From assembly GCA_028023455.1 (NCBI GenBank), contig JAQFVV010012434.1, positions 6,042,264 to 6,106,263 of the forward strand: DNA of 64,000 nucleotides. The letters run 5' to 3'. Origin of the DNA: Epiperipatus broadwayi (Eukaryota; Onychophora; Udeonychophora; Euonychophora; Peripatidae). The position numbers and the translations under genes are program-made. The first letter of the stretch is position 1. Each line of letters opens with the position of its first letter. Shown here in pieces: positions 11,955-23,779 of this stretch. A model generated the notes under the pieces. The model ran no database searches. It was not told where the DNA came from and saw nothing but the letters and a program-made list of their open reading frames with translations.

Positions 11955-14218
11955 GTTTGAACACAAAATAATAGTGACAACAAAAATCATATGGAATTTA
12001 TAAATCACTTACAATTTTAACTAAGACAATAATTTTTATGCATATTAGTTTTTCAACCTGAATGTAAAGGATGTGTATTAAGCAATAATAGTTTTTACTA
12101 TTTTACTGCCTCTTAATATAAATATTTTAGCATATTAATATTTAGAGCCACGTTGGACTCTTAATCTTACTTAAGTAAGGCACATTTTTTGTGTATATTT
12201 TGGTTTCTAATGCAGTCTATGGTCATAAATTATATATTTTTTAACCCATATTGTTGATATGTAATTCTAACCTATTTAATCTTTCATTTTTTAAGACTTT
12301 GCTATGTAAAAGTTAAGATTTGTTTATTGTATTAGAGACTATTAGAATTGGACATATATATTATTAGTATTGACTTTGAGTTAATTCATTATAACCTATT
12401 TGACTCAATTCAAAAGTAGATTAATTATGTCTTTTTTAAAAAAGTACAGTTCTATATAATTAGATTGTATATAGTTGTCACTACTGCTACTGGGCAAGAA
12501 ATGGATCAGAATAAATAGAAAACTGTGACATCTCACTATTGTCTTCCAATAAGAATCTTATTTTACAACTTAATTCAATATAAGTTATTTGAGGTCACTT
12601 TATATAAACACTACTTAAAAATAGACAATGTGTAAGAAGAGAAATGCCTAATTATACCAAAGTTTTTATAACTCTTACTTATTGTATTAATAGTCATATT
12701 AAAACAGAATCTAAAACAATCACTAAATTTGATTGCTTTAAAAAAATTAATTTTAATTTGATACCAAATATTATTATTTACTTATTATTTAACCCTTCTT
12801 CAAATTTTGCTTAGCCTTCTCCTGTGCATTTGTTCATGGATCTATACTTAAAAATATCTTTCTTCTTTTAGATTATATTTATTCCTTCAGAAATAATGTT
12901 GATAGATATTTTTTTTCTTCCAAATAGACCAAATTTGTCTTTGTTTTTTATATATTTTTTATTACTCATTATTCTTTCAGTTTTAGGTTCTCTCTTTTAG
13001 TGACTTGCATTCAATAAAAAAAAAAAAAAAGTTGTAGATGAAAAAGTATGTTGATATGAAAATTATTAATAATAAAGCAAAGAATGCAATCTTAAAATTA
13101 GAAAAACCATGGAGTTTTGTTCAAAGTCCTTTTCATATATTTTGTACATTGCATATAATAACTCACATTTTGTTGATAAGTTTGTTTTTGATAGAATACA
13201 CATTTTTATTGAACTACAAGTGAACAGTACTTTTTACCATACTTGTATTTATTACACAATGACTTATTTATTCATTTAGTATGCATATATAGATTTTAAT
13301 ATAAACAGAATTATAAAAAAAAAAAAAATTAGGTTGTTAAAAATATATCGTGGTGGCACATTTACTATGTGTGTAATCATTCACATTCACCCAAAAAACT
13401 AAAAATAATTAAAAAACTTACTATATCATATTAATTTTTATTAGTCACTCATTAGACTAGAGATTATTTTTTTAAATAAAATAACGAAATGTCAGACTTT
13501 CATAATAATTAAACATGATCTGGATGATATTTTTTTTCTTCAATGATTTTTTTATATATTGAATATTATAACAGTCTCATTATAGTATCTTTCTAGTTAT
13601 TTTGATGTTTTTAAATTCATACTGACTTAGGAATCTAAACAGTTACTTCTACTTGCTTGTTATCCATTTCAGACTCTCAATTCTTTAAAGTTTAAGCTTT
13701 CTAAAAAACAATACAAGAATGCTTGATAGTTGGGTTTTTTTTCTGGTATTAGTACATCTATAAATTTTATTTTAATGCTTTAGAAAGATGCACAATTTTT
13801 TTTAAACTTATAAAACTTTTAATATTAAGCTTAGAAAATATTTCGTGGAATACTGCAAATCAAATTCAGAAAGGCTAATAAAGCATTGAATAAAAAGTAT
13901 GTGCTTTTATTGTAAACTGAAGAAACATTAATAAACACAATAACATATGATGCTTCTAGATGGAAAAATGGCTACTATCATATTGTAAAATTAAAAAAAA
14001 ATTTTTAATATGATTATATTTTCTGCTCTGAGATGGAAAAGTGGCTGATATTATAAAATTAAAATTTTTTATTGTTTTATTTTTTTGGATAATGTACAAT
14101 TGAAATAGTGCATATTGATATATCATATATCACAGATTTGCTGTATAACAAAACAATGTTGAAAGAGCAATAAAAAAATAGTCTTTTTAATTTTTATGAA
14201 TTTATTTTAAAAGGAAGT
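11955..14218. other. AT-rich stretch, no gene or element recognised
   Basis: Nothing beyond A/T-rich simple sequence and homopolymers (for example 13015-13030, 13315-13328). The short open frame at 13038-13223 has no recognisable motif. Confidence 0.5.
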
Positions 14219-14607
14219 AGTGATATCTTAGCAATGCCCATACAAAAATTAATGCAATCTTCATTAGATAAAAAAAAAAAGTTCTAATAGTCTTAAGATA
14301 AGTAGAATAGTACCTATTTATAAAAAAGGAAATAAATCTGATTCAGATAGTTAGAGAACATATCAGTTTTATCTATTTTATTGATATTTGAAAATTATTT
14401 TTATTCAAAAGTTACGCAAGAGAACTTGATAAGAATAATTTGTATTACATAGATTGATTGTTAGAAATTAATTATAAATTAAAATCATATAGCATATGAA
14501 TTAGATGACAGGTAAAGACTGAAAATTATATATATATTAGATTTATTTTCAGCTTTTGATAATATAGATTATAGAATTCTTGTTACATTTGAATTTAATT
14601 ATAATAA
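14219..14607 (+). pseudogene. CR1/Jockey-type LINE reverse transcriptase, left part
   Basis: A decayed reverse transcriptase reads on the plus strand. Near 14302 comes RIVPIYKKGNKSDSDS, then a stop, then a degraded RTYQFYLF.. (consensus NYRPISLL in CR1/Jockey/L2-type elements). At 14540-14580 comes motif A, LDLFSAFDNIDYRIL, with the first catalytic aspartate kept. The frame is then cut by a TIR element at 14616 and resumes at 16157 with later RT motifs in the right order. Stops and frameshifts show an old copy. The clade call rests on the shape of motifs 1, A, B and C and is tentative within the CR1/Jockey/L2 group. Confidence 0.65.
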
Positions 14608-14615
14608 ATTAAATT
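14608..14615. repeat. 8-bp target-site duplication, left copy
   Basis: ATTAAATT immediately precedes the terminal repeat and is repeated exactly at 16149-16156, just outside the other terminus. Eight base pairs is the size made by hAT and a few other transposase groups. Confidence 0.85.
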
Positions 14616-16148
14616 GGTTGTTTTACAATAGCGTGTTGAAACCACTGGAGGGCGTTATTTCTATGCTAGCGCACAGAAATATGCCGTTTAGGTGGCCGCC
14701 TCCGCCGCTATCGAACGTTCTATTTCTAACGCGTAAGCCTAGAAATAGTCCGTTGATACGGGTGAGGGCACCGGCTGACTGTGTTTATTTCTATGCCAAT
14801 GCACAGAAACGTGAACATTTAGCCAATCTTGCCGCAGAAGCTATCGTGTCAGCTTACGGCTCAGATTCGGGCTAAGCATTTTGGACGCGATCATATTTCA
14901 CTTTTGTTTACAGTATTGTCTGAGGGTGGCTGGAATTACGATTGTCGAAACTATTTTAATATTCATTAAGACCACCTCCCCCTCTATCTCGCATCTTTTA
15001 GGAAGGTCCACTAACAATTATCAGCAGTCTCATGCTTCCCTAGCCCCCATTTCCTGCTGAAAAAATGGGCCAAGTGTAGTTCAAAGCGCGCTTCCCATCA
15101 AATCACGCTCTAAGTCACATTTCGTGCGACAACAACTGCAAGCTGATTAATCGAATAGCTGCAAAAAATAGGACAACTTGTTTTGCCGAATGTCAAAGAA
15201 AGAACAAGGATTCTTCTCTGACTGCTGGAACCGGCGGTGGTTTATCAAACAAAACACCTTGAAGCTGCATGCCTGCTGTGTTTTTTTTTTTTGCCTGAAG
15301 AGCCCAAAAAGTTTCTTTTAATTGCCGTATAGATTGATGTTTTTTGAGGGGGAATTACTGTCAAAACTTGGTCAATCTTTGAGTTGTTGGCGTTCCATTC
15401 TGTTAGCAATTGCAAACATCCTTCCCTTCCCCCCTCTCCCAAAGTTGGACTTTGGCTTGTAAATGTTACCGTTAAACGGACAATAGATTTATTTATCAAA
15501 ATAAAAACAAAACAAACCGAAAAAAAAGAAAGAAGAAGAAGTAGTTGAATCGGCTGATTTTTTTGTTTGTCGTACAATACCGAACCGAAAATAGAAAAGG
15601 GTTTAATGAGAATTAAATCAAAACAAACAAAAAATCGGTTAACTACTTTTTAAAAATCATTGGTTTTAATCGATCCGGTTTTTTTTGGTTTTGGTTTTTT
15701 TTTTTGTTGTTTGGGGTAGCCAAAATAGATTTGATAGCCACCGTACTTTTATTTTAAATGTGATAAACAACAACAACCAAAAAAAGAAACAACAAAAAAA
15801 TACGTAGACGGTAAAAAAAAAAACCCCGTCCCCTTTGAAAATATAAATAATAAAAAAAAAAATCAAAAGCCAAAAAAATGAAGTACTTTTTTTTTGTAAA
15901 TTCATTTATTTGTAATTTTTTTGTTTATGCATTTGTTTATTTTTGTTTTTTTGTTTTGGTCGTGTTTAAACAAAAAATTTGATTTGATATTACTTTTATA
16001 AATGTGATAAACAAAAAAAAATCAAAAAACCAAAGCCAACCAAAAAAAAAAAAAGAAAAGAAACTCGGCCCCGGCAACATTATATTTATTTTTGTTTACA
16101 AACCGAGCCCGCCCTCCAGCGGTTTCAACACGCTATTGTAAAACAACC
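14616..16148. mobile_element. 1.53-kb non-autonomous TIR element, probable hAT-type, inserted in the LINE
   Basis: The termini are 39-bp inverted repeats at 14616-14654 and 16110-16148 with a single mismatch; both begin GGTTGTTTTACAATAGCG. A perfect 8-bp target duplication (ATTAAATT) flanks them. The interior is distinctly more GC-rich and patchier than its surroundings. Three 65-bp direct repeats lie just inside the left end, and a right half is rich in A/T homopolymers. In the right half a block around AAATGTGATAAACAA at about 15756 recurs at about 16000. I see no transposase, so it depends on one supplied in trans. The open frames at 14618-14875 and 15245-15905 have low-complexity or repeat-derived readings and I do not call them genes. 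The hAT assignment is inferred from target-duplication size only. Confidence 0.85.
14656..14850. repeat. Three 65-bp subterminal direct repeats
   Basis: TATTTCTA starts at 14656, 14721 and 14786, exactly 65 bp apart. In the first two units it is followed 12 bases later by its inverted partner (AGAAATA); the third has AGAAACG. Each unit is thus a small imperfect palindrome followed by ~40 variable bases. Such subterminal arrays often serve as transposase-binding sites; that role is inferred. Confidence 0.7.
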
Positions 16149-16156
16149 ATTAAATT
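16149..16156. repeat. 8-bp target-site duplication, right copy
   Basis: ATTAAATT, identical to 14608-14615. Confidence 0.85.
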
Positions 16157-16680
16157 TTATCTTATCTCAATAATCAGAAAATATATTAGATTAAAGAATT
16201 TGGAGAATTGATTGATGTTGTTAAGGGATTACACAGAGAGGAGTATTAGCACCATTACTATTTAACATTTTTACAGTGGACATAAATGAGGATATAAAGT
16301 TTTTAAAATTAATATCTTATGCAGGTGCTATTAAAATCTTTAAATTATTTAAAACCCAACATGGTATTGTTGATGATCAAAGATTTGAATAGTTTTATAA
16401 AAATGTGAAAAAAAAAAAGATAAAAATTAATATACACAAATTAAGTTGCGTCTCTTATGTTGCTAACTCAAATATGTAATGAATTACTATATAAATAATG
16501 TTTTAATTAAAAAAAAGGGTATTATAGAAACACTCACGGATAATTTTTTAATAATAATAATTCTTACAAAATTACATAAAAATATAGAAAGAGAATACAG
16601 AATTAAAACAGTAACAAATTTTAAGGGATGAAAAACATTTTTGTAAAATATAAAAATATTTGTTTAAAACACTGATATTA
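16157..16680 (+). pseudogene. CR1/Jockey-type LINE reverse transcriptase, right part
   Basis: This continues the LINE interrupted at 14607. YLNNQKIY precedes motif B, ITQRGVLAPLLFNIFTVDI (16229-16285; consensus GVPQGSVLGPLLF). Motif C follows as SYAGAIKIF (16315-16350), where the usual YADD has become YAGA, so both catalytic aspartates are lost. YYINNVLIKKKGII (about 16480-16530) and a thumb-like tail come next. The order of motifs on each side of the insertion shows one original gene. The boundary on the right is uncertain and decay may extend to about 16.9 kb. Confidence 0.62.
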
Positions 16681-16689
16681 TAAAGTAAT

Positions 16690-19600
16690 TTAATTATAAT
16701 AAATTCTTGGCAAAAATTATTTAATAAATTTATCACAATTACTCTGATGAATCATTGAAATATAAAAGACTTGATTTTATTTATTATATGATTTACTTTT
16801 ATTAGAGTGTAAAAAGAGAAAATAATAGTCAAAATATTAAAAACAAAGAGATGCTATATTTTACCATATTATTTGTATATGGGTTATTTGACATTGCAAA
16901 GAATATAATGATTTATATATAATTAATTTTGATATAATAGAAATGTGCCTTATATTATATTACAATTACTTATATATTTATATTTTTTCTAGTACTGTAT
17001 GTTACTGAGTATATAGATATATTATTAATGCATTTTGATATATTATAATTAATGTCTTATAAACAGCTTGTTCAGGCAATCTATATGGAAAATTAATACA
17101 TTATTATTAGTTTTTATTTGTATATTATCCATACCTGTCACGCTTCTATTATTAATAATTTTTTTGTGTGTATGTTATCAGTTAACAAATAGATCATATT
17201 CTTATATTAAATGGGTAACACTTAAAATTATCCTAATTTAGTTATTCTATAACTGTTCAGCCACTAAGATATATGAACATTATTATGGTCTAACAAAATA
17301 TAAAAATTTATGCAGTCTTAATCCAGAAATCTGTGCAAGAAAATCATTTCATTGACACATCAACTTCAAGTTGGATTGCATAAAAAAATATTTCAAAAAC
17401 CTGTACTGTCTAGTGACAGCAGATTATTCAAAATTCTCATATCTTATAACTATTTTATTTATGAGGACTATATCTACTAGAAATTTTAATCATTTATTTT
17501 TTCCAGTTAATCTTATGCTGAGTTTTACCAGTCAAAGATCTATAATATCTCCAGCCTTATATAGTTTGTAAATAAAAATGCTTATTAATAATGTGGCTAA
17601 ACAAAACAAATTTCTGTATAGCTTATTTGTGATATATTGAAGAAATTACTTTTTGTTATGCTTTATTTTAATGATCATTTTTAAAATAATGATTTATTAC
17701 TGAAGAGTCTATATGAAGTTTGAGCTGGACATGATATATGGATCTTGAGCTCAGGCCTGCCATTCTATTATTACACTTAATTATGCAGGATATTCAAGTC
17801 ACATATCATTTAAAAATATATTCTCATTTTAGTGAGAGTAGCTGATCCTCATAATTTGGAATAAATTTTGTTTTGGCATAACATGTGACTGGTTGTAATT
17901 CCTTTCACTCTGTATCACCCAAAAATTGCTCTGAGCTGTTTAGCTTAATGATCTAATAATTGATTCAAGAGTTAGAAGATATTTGATTAATTTCAACTGA
18001 GATATTAAAAAATCTTATTTTTGACCAATTGAATGAAGTTGTTTACTGAACTGTCCTTTTGGTGCCCAAACAGCTGCATGATTTTCTAATTAATTGTTTG
18101 ATTTGTCTAATACATTTCTGCTACAGATGCAGTACTTTGCAAAAGTACTTCACAATAGTGGCTCCCATTTAATGGTTTTGATACTTTTAGATTATTCATA
18201 TGTGCTTTTTTTTTTTTTGCAATATGCATTAGCTCTATCAAGTGTAAATTTGTTTTCTAACAATGTTTGGATCTTAAAAGATTAAACTAACCTATACACA
18301 ACAACTACTCATGCAGAGATTATCACTTTATCATTGAGTAGCCACATAATAAATAAGGCTGATGAAATTACCACTTTCTAAGATATTGATAAAGACTAAT
18401 GTTATGTAATACTAAAGAATATCTTGTACTATTCTTCATTTTTCTCAAGACATCTTTTACTGTCAAATTTGATGATACAAATGTAAATAATAAATTTAAT
18501 ATTTTTGTGTTAAATGAATGGCATTGAGTGCTTGTGATAAAAAGAAAAGTTATCAAGAAAGTTGATGTTGTTGAACTACTTGTCTGCAAAATACTCTGAA
18601 CAACTCTGCCGAAAAAATGTTTTAAAAGATATTTTTGCACATTAACGTGATTAGAATATTATAATAAATAGGTATGGAATTTTATTTGTAACAAGTTTAT
18701 TAATAATTTTTTTAAATTTCATATTTGCAAAATTAAAAATAATTTTCTTCTAATTTAATACATGCATCGTTTTCATTTACTATTAGTTTAATGTATTTAT
18801 TACAAGCCTATCTTGTGAGATATTTATCTTAAATATATATTCATTAAATTTATTACTATTGGCAGCATCAGGATTGTATTCACAGATGAACATTATTGTT
18901 TGTAAAATGTTAAAGCATAGTTGTCCAAATGTTGCTCAATGCCTCAAAATGAATGATAGCATATTATATAATTAATAGGCATGATTTTGGTTTTTATTAT
19001 TTGTTAATATAATACATTTATGTTATATTTTACATTATATCTGAAAGTTTTGATAATGCTCCTCTTGACTGACTTAAGTATCTTACTTCAAATGATTAAC
19101 ATAGACTTTGCTAGAATTATCTCACCAAACATAATCTATGTCCAGGTTAAAGAGAAGTTTCTAAAAGAAATTAAAAATGCTAATCTTACGGAAATAGGAA
19201 AAAAAAAAAAAAGAATGTCAAATCTGTCATAATATTTCTTTAAGCCAAATTATTATTCAAAACATAGTTCTATTGAGATAGGAGATGAGAATTTGAAAGG
19301 TATTCAGGATTAGGTCATCGGATTTAGAACAAAGTATTATAATCTTTATTTTTTCTTTACATTTTTAGATCAATTTTGATAATTACATGTGGGTTTGATG
19401 TTATATAAATATATTCATGAATTAAAAAAAAAAACCTTCACTTATCATCACATTTTTCTTATAGGCGAGTGGGTGGAATCCAATCTTCATTTCACCATTA
19501 TTGCTGTATATTCTGGCTTTTTTTTAAATCTGTTCAAAATTAAAAGACATCTTCAAATTTTAAGATTAGCCAGAATATTATTTTAGCATAATCTAGAAAT

Positions 19601-19790
19601 TATCTTTATTTAATCTTATGTATCATCATCATTATTAGTAGCTGGTTGTTATCTTTTTTTTTTGAAAAAGAAAAAAAGTTGGAAAAACAACAAACAAGAT
19701 GGACAAATTAAACCATCAACTATATATGTATCTGCATATCACAAACTGATTCTTTAGTTTGTATATTTGACATCTGTTAATTTTTTTTGG
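16690..19790. other. AT-rich stretch, no gene or element recognised
   Basis: Low-complexity DNA on both strands. The short frames at 17371-17571, 18094-18285, 18368-18640 (minus) and 19020-19232 carry no motif that I recognise. Confidence 0.5.
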
Positions 19791-19793
19791 TAT

Positions 19794-20024
19794 TTACATA
19801 TTAGACCTGCTATGCATTTTCACATTCGTATTAACCCAGCGATAACTTTCTAAGTTTGAAATGTCATCAAATAACATATACACCAAAACTTCTGATAAAC
19901 TTAAGTGTTAAATTCATCAAAAATGGACCATGTGTATAGTTTTTTTCTGATATTTTTGCAAGATTTAGAAAGTTATCAGCAGACTGATACATATATGAAA
20001 AAGCATAGCAGCTCTAATATGTAA
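19794..20024. repeat. 231-bp foldback made of two Merlin-type termini
   Basis: The ends pair as TTACATATTAGACCTGCTATGC against GCATAGCAGCTCTAATATGTAA. Further in, GATAACTTTCTAA (19841-19853) pairs with TTAGAAAGTTATC (19966-19978). It could be a MITE derived from the larger element. Confidence 0.65.
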
Positions 20025-20204
20025 CACTAATTGCACCAGACTAAATCTGAAAAGGTACATTTTTAACAGTATGAAAAACAAATTTGTACCCAAAAATAAT
20101 AAAAATAGCACATTATGATACTAAATAAAAGCGGCACTTCCTGCTGTCAAAAGCCATCCTTCCTCTCCACCCACACAAGTTAAGTATGACATTCTGCCAT
20201 CGCA

Positions 20205-20540
20205 TTCACATGGTCAGCAATTTCCACAATTTTACTTAAAATTGAAAAAATACTATGTATATTAACCCTGGCATGAAATTACCAAAGCAGGCACTAAAGC
20301 AAAATTACACATGGCCAGCTATTTCCAAATTTTGCTTAAAATTAAAAAATATGTATATTTAAGTCTGGCATGAAATTATAAAACAGACACTAAACAAAAT
20401 TACCAAAAAGTACTACTACATAAGCAAATTATATCAACCTAAAATGTAAAAATACATATATTAAGTCTGGCATGAAATTACAAAACTGATATTAAAGCAA
20501 AAAACATATTTTACAAAACTGATACTAAAGCAAAAAACAT
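20205..20540. repeat. Degenerate ~100-bp tandem repeat
   Basis: 'ctggcatgaaatta' occurs near 20268, 20365 and 20466, each followed by an 'aaagca/aaca' and 'actaaa' block and spaced ~97-101 bp. The unit also contains 'catggtcagc/catggccagc'. It sits inside the Merlin-like element. Confidence 0.65.
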
Positions 20541-20885
20541 ATTGCATATGCAAATTAAATCGATTAAAGTCAAAACATACCATGTATATAATAACGGGAA
20601 TTGTCATGATGAAACAGTCTTTTGTCTCTGCAGAAGTTTTCTGGATATTTCTTTCATTTTAAATGGATTTTACTTATATCTGTATCATATATTTCAAAAT
20701 GGAGACTTAAACAACGTGTTTCTGCAATATAATACCTGCATGGGATCTGGATCAAGAAATGTTACTAACTAAATGTATTTTGTTATAAACAAAAATTAAA
20801 TTAATACACTTTTATTAAAACATAAAACAAAATTACTAAATTTTTATTTTAACAGAATCAATGTGGTGGAGTGATTTTTTTTTTT

Positions 20886-21640
20886 TTATCTCGTGCATGA
20901 TGCAAAGGAATGTGTTGTCATTTTTTTGCAGTCTTCATATAAATTCCACCAAATAGGAATCCAGATGCTGACATGCTGTTCCTCAATGTTGTTTATTATG
21001 CCATAAAGTCTTTTGATGAACTGAGTGTGAACACTGGTTTCTGGATTCACAAAATTATATTTATGATTCACACGAAAATGGTCATAACCAGTAGCTCATA
21101 GTTTATCACTTCTATATGCTTTCCAAGAGTCCGAAATAAATTGTCGAGCCTTCTTTCACATTTTGTTTGATGGCTTCAATCAGAGTTGCTGCTGTTTTAT
21201 CATCAATTTGCCACAACAAAACACTCATTGGTCTCCCTGCACAAGTCACCAAACATCCACTATTCCGGAAGTTTTCATCTTGCTTGATTTTTTTCTCTTC
21301 GTGAAAAGACTCTCATCAATTTCAATGACTTTGTTAGGATCTCCAATTTTACATTTTTCTTGGCCTAACATTGTGGTGGCACAAACTTCCTGCTTATAAT
21401 TCCCACTTTATGTTTTGTCTGATAAATCAAGCTCTGATTTTTTCCATTCTTTGGATGTTAATTTGTGAGTCAGCTGTAAATGAATTGTATTGCCATCAGA
21501 AATGGAGTTTTGGAACCTTCCCTCTATGTTCCTTATCAAGGCATATTTTAGTATTGCATCCTCAAACTTTAAAATGCCATTGCTTGTCTGAAGTGTATGT
21601 AAAAGGCCATAGCATGGCCATTCTGTCACATTTTTTCAGA
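20886..21640 (-). pseudogene. Merlin/IS1595 (ISXO2-like) DDE transposase pseudogene
   Basis: Read leftward from about 21640. A degraded N-terminal region contains GRFQNSISDGNTIHLQLTHK. Near 21400 comes EVCATTMLGQEKCKIG, then GDPNKVIEIDESLFTKRK (about 21290-21345), which carries the first catalytic aspartate in the IDES motif typical of this family. GRPMSVLLWQIDDKTAATLI and VKEGSTIYFG follow; the normal second-aspartate motif (GSTIYSD.W) is disrupted. VNHKYNFVNPETSVHTQFIK (20995-21060) matches the conserved VNHS.NFVDP..G.HTQ.IE region with the catalytic position altered. Several frame changes separate these pieces. The enzyme family moves DNA by cut-and-paste; this copy cannot. Confidence 0.78.
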
Positions 21641-21734
21641 TGGCAGGACTCCTTTTTCTTGAAAGTACTGGATCACATTGATCTCAGTAGTGGGTAAATC
21701 CCAAATTTTCATCGATCAAATCCCCCATGTCATT

Positions 21735-22170
21735 TATAGCATCTCATGCCCTCAGCCTGAATGCTGTGCTATTTACTATGGTGAAACCAAAGGTACTATT
21801 AACAGTAGAACCACTCAACACAAATAAACATATAAAAGAGCACAGAAAAATAATGACAATTCATCAATATTTTTGGAGCACTCAAAGAGGACCGGTCACA
21901 TATTTAAACCATCCAACCCTAGAATACTATGCATTGAGAAGGACTAAACGAAAAATTAAAGAAGCTTATTTTATTATTAGCAACAATAACTCCATTAACA
22001 GACATGACACTTGCTTTGATATTTCCAAACGTTGGGCTAATTAAATAATTTAAATATAATTTGCATATTGCCATTTACATTCTATTCTGCACTATTTGGT
22101 TTTTTTTTTTATGGCTATGAATATGAGGCTAAACATCTCGAAAACACTCAGCTGTCAAGTATTTTATCAA
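21735..22170 (+). pseudogene. PLE GIY-YIG endonuclease fragment nested in the Merlin-like element
   Basis: Around 21747-21822 one frame reads CPQPECCAIYYGETKGTINS followed by RTTQHK, the Cys-rich modified GIY-YIG core of Penelope-like elements. A frameshift puts the rest, IKEHRKI.., HPTLEYYALRRTKRKIKEAY and RHDTCFDISKRWAN, in the frame open at 21727-22044. Downstream, AMNMRLNISKTLS (about 22110-22150) matches the C-terminal tail seen in the PLE at 3616-4080. The fragment therefore spans the endonuclease and tail only. It is on the opposite strand to the transposase around it, consistent with a later insertion or a junction of two elements. Confidence 0.75.
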
Positions 22171-22599
22171 TTCATATAAGTATTTATTATAGCTTCTCTT
22201 TCCAGCACCTCAACATGCTTGTAATTTTGTTATTATTTTATACTGTAACAAAAAATAAAAAAGAATGTATGAATCGGCAAATGGAAAAGTAAATCAAAAT
22301 GAAAACTACATATATTTACTCATTTAAAATCAAAAATAATATACTAGGAAATCCAAAAAAGGCAAAACACTTTGCACAACACTTCAGAATACTTGTTCCA
22401 ATAAAATCTGGACAGTAAATGACATGTCTAATAAGCAGAAAGTGATCAAAATTTTGAATGTGTAAATTTATCTTTTAACTTTGTCAGAAGTGTTGTGTAC
22501 ATGTTACTGAATGAGATTGCAGGGTTTATCTGACGGCATTGCAAGGTTAAACATTTATCATGTTATGTGAAAAGGTGTAGCAGGTCTAATATGTAATAT

Positions 22600-23395
22600 A
22601 TTTTTTAAAGCAAACTTTTCTTTCCAAAATATTTCAACACCTTGCCTTACTTGTAGCTCTCTGTTATACTCTATCCTCAGCTATTTTCTCCCATTAAAAG
22701 CAATATTGCTCATTTTTATAATGTCATTGAAATAATTTTTTATGAAAACCATACCATGCTCAAATTCACCATAAAATACTTTTTTTTTTTTTTTTATAAA
22801 GAAAACTTGTTATTATTCATTCACATTATTTATTATAGTATATAAATTTGATGTCATGGCTCTACATGATTTAATGCGATGGTAGAAATATGAACTCTGG
22901 AACCTCAAGATCCATGGATTACATCTTGAACCCTGTCACTTCAGATATTCAATTTCCTATGAACTTCCAAGCAATAAATTTTATTTATTATTAGTAAATC
23001 CATAAGCTCAAAAATTATGCTTTCATAGTATTGGAATCTTAACAGATTTAATCTTTAAATGAAAATTTTCCAGCACCAAAACATTGACAAGAAATCAATA
23101 TTTATTTTTCTAAAGTAAATTTGACAGAATAACAGCCATATAAATAACTAATTTAGTTAATAGCAGTACATCGAAATTTGAGGTGTATCTAACATCCAAG
23201 TCTTTATCAAAGAAGGTACCAAAATATTGAAATCAGTTCACATTCTTAATCTGATACTTATCCAAGCTTAAAATTATTAAAGCTTTATCTTTCATTGCTG
23301 GCTAATGAAACATTTGAGTTTTTTTGTAAACATTAAAAAACAAAACTTATATGTTGCTTTTGTTTGGGAAAAAAAAAAAGATTTTTATAATGTTT
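22600..23395. other. AT-rich spacer, no gene recognised
   Basis: No motif. The patch at 22855-22990 is slightly more GC-rich and shares 'caagatccat' in inverted order with the patch near 17740, too little to define a family. Confidence 0.4.
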
Positions 23396-23399
23396 TTTT

Positions 23400-23770
23400 T
23401 TGATTTTCACATTGAATTAGATAATTTGTTTACAACTGGAGGCAGATTATTCCATAAAATCTGTAATGATATTTTTGTATAGTGGTTAAGTATTTCATTA
23501 TAATTATTGTAGTCTTTTTCATTTTTGTAAATTGAAATATTTTTAAAACAGATAGTACAACTGTTGTTTGGAAACTAATTTATCGCTATCGTATTTTAAA
23601 ACTCCTTAAGGTTTTTTATAATAATCTACAGATTTTTCATTTTTAAAATTACAAATTGCAATCTTGAATTGAATAGTTTTAATAAATAATAAGAAACTAT
23701 AAAATCTAACTAGTTTATAGTCTTTGGTGCCATATTGAATTTTTAAAAAACTGACTCGAGACACATTTTT
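23400..23770 (-). pseudogene. LINE C-terminal fragment (CR1/Jockey-like)
   Basis: The minus strand reads EKDYNNYNEILNHY..ISLQILWNNLPPVVNKLSNSM (about 23410-23520). This matches the R..WN.LP..VV...S...FK block found at the C-terminus of CR1/Jockey-type ORF2 proteins. Upstream on the same strand is QYGTKDYKLVRFYSFLLFIK, resembling the preceding 'YRR.RGD' segment. No RT core is present. Frame breaks separate the pieces. Assignment rests on one short motif and is moderate. Confidence 0.45.
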
Positions 23771-23779
23771 CATAATAAC

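Larger units (their letters stand above)
19794..22596 (-). mobile_element. Merlin/IS1595-type DNA transposon, decayed
   Basis: The left end TTACATATTAGACCTGCT (19794-19811) is inverted at the right end (AGCAGGTCTAATATGTAA, 22579-22596), and the match continues ~15 bases inward with mismatches. Between them, on the minus strand, lies a broken transposase with IS1595/Merlin (ISXO2-like) motifs. The 2.8-kb span also holds a ~100-bp tandem repeat and a nested PLE piece. A third, inverted copy of the terminus at about 19995-20024 makes 19794-20024 a 231-bp foldback. I could not find a matching 8-9 bp target duplication, so either the outer boundary has decayed or two related elements are abutted. 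Confidence 0.6.

Noticed and set aside
15245-15905. Minus-strand open frames inside the hAT-like element
   Set aside because: Phe/Lys runs come from A/T homopolymers; no transposase motif is present.
21408-21697. Overlapping open frames on both strands in the Merlin region
   Set aside because: The plus-strand frames (21163-21399, 21371-21697) are antisense to the transposase; only the minus strand shows family motifs.
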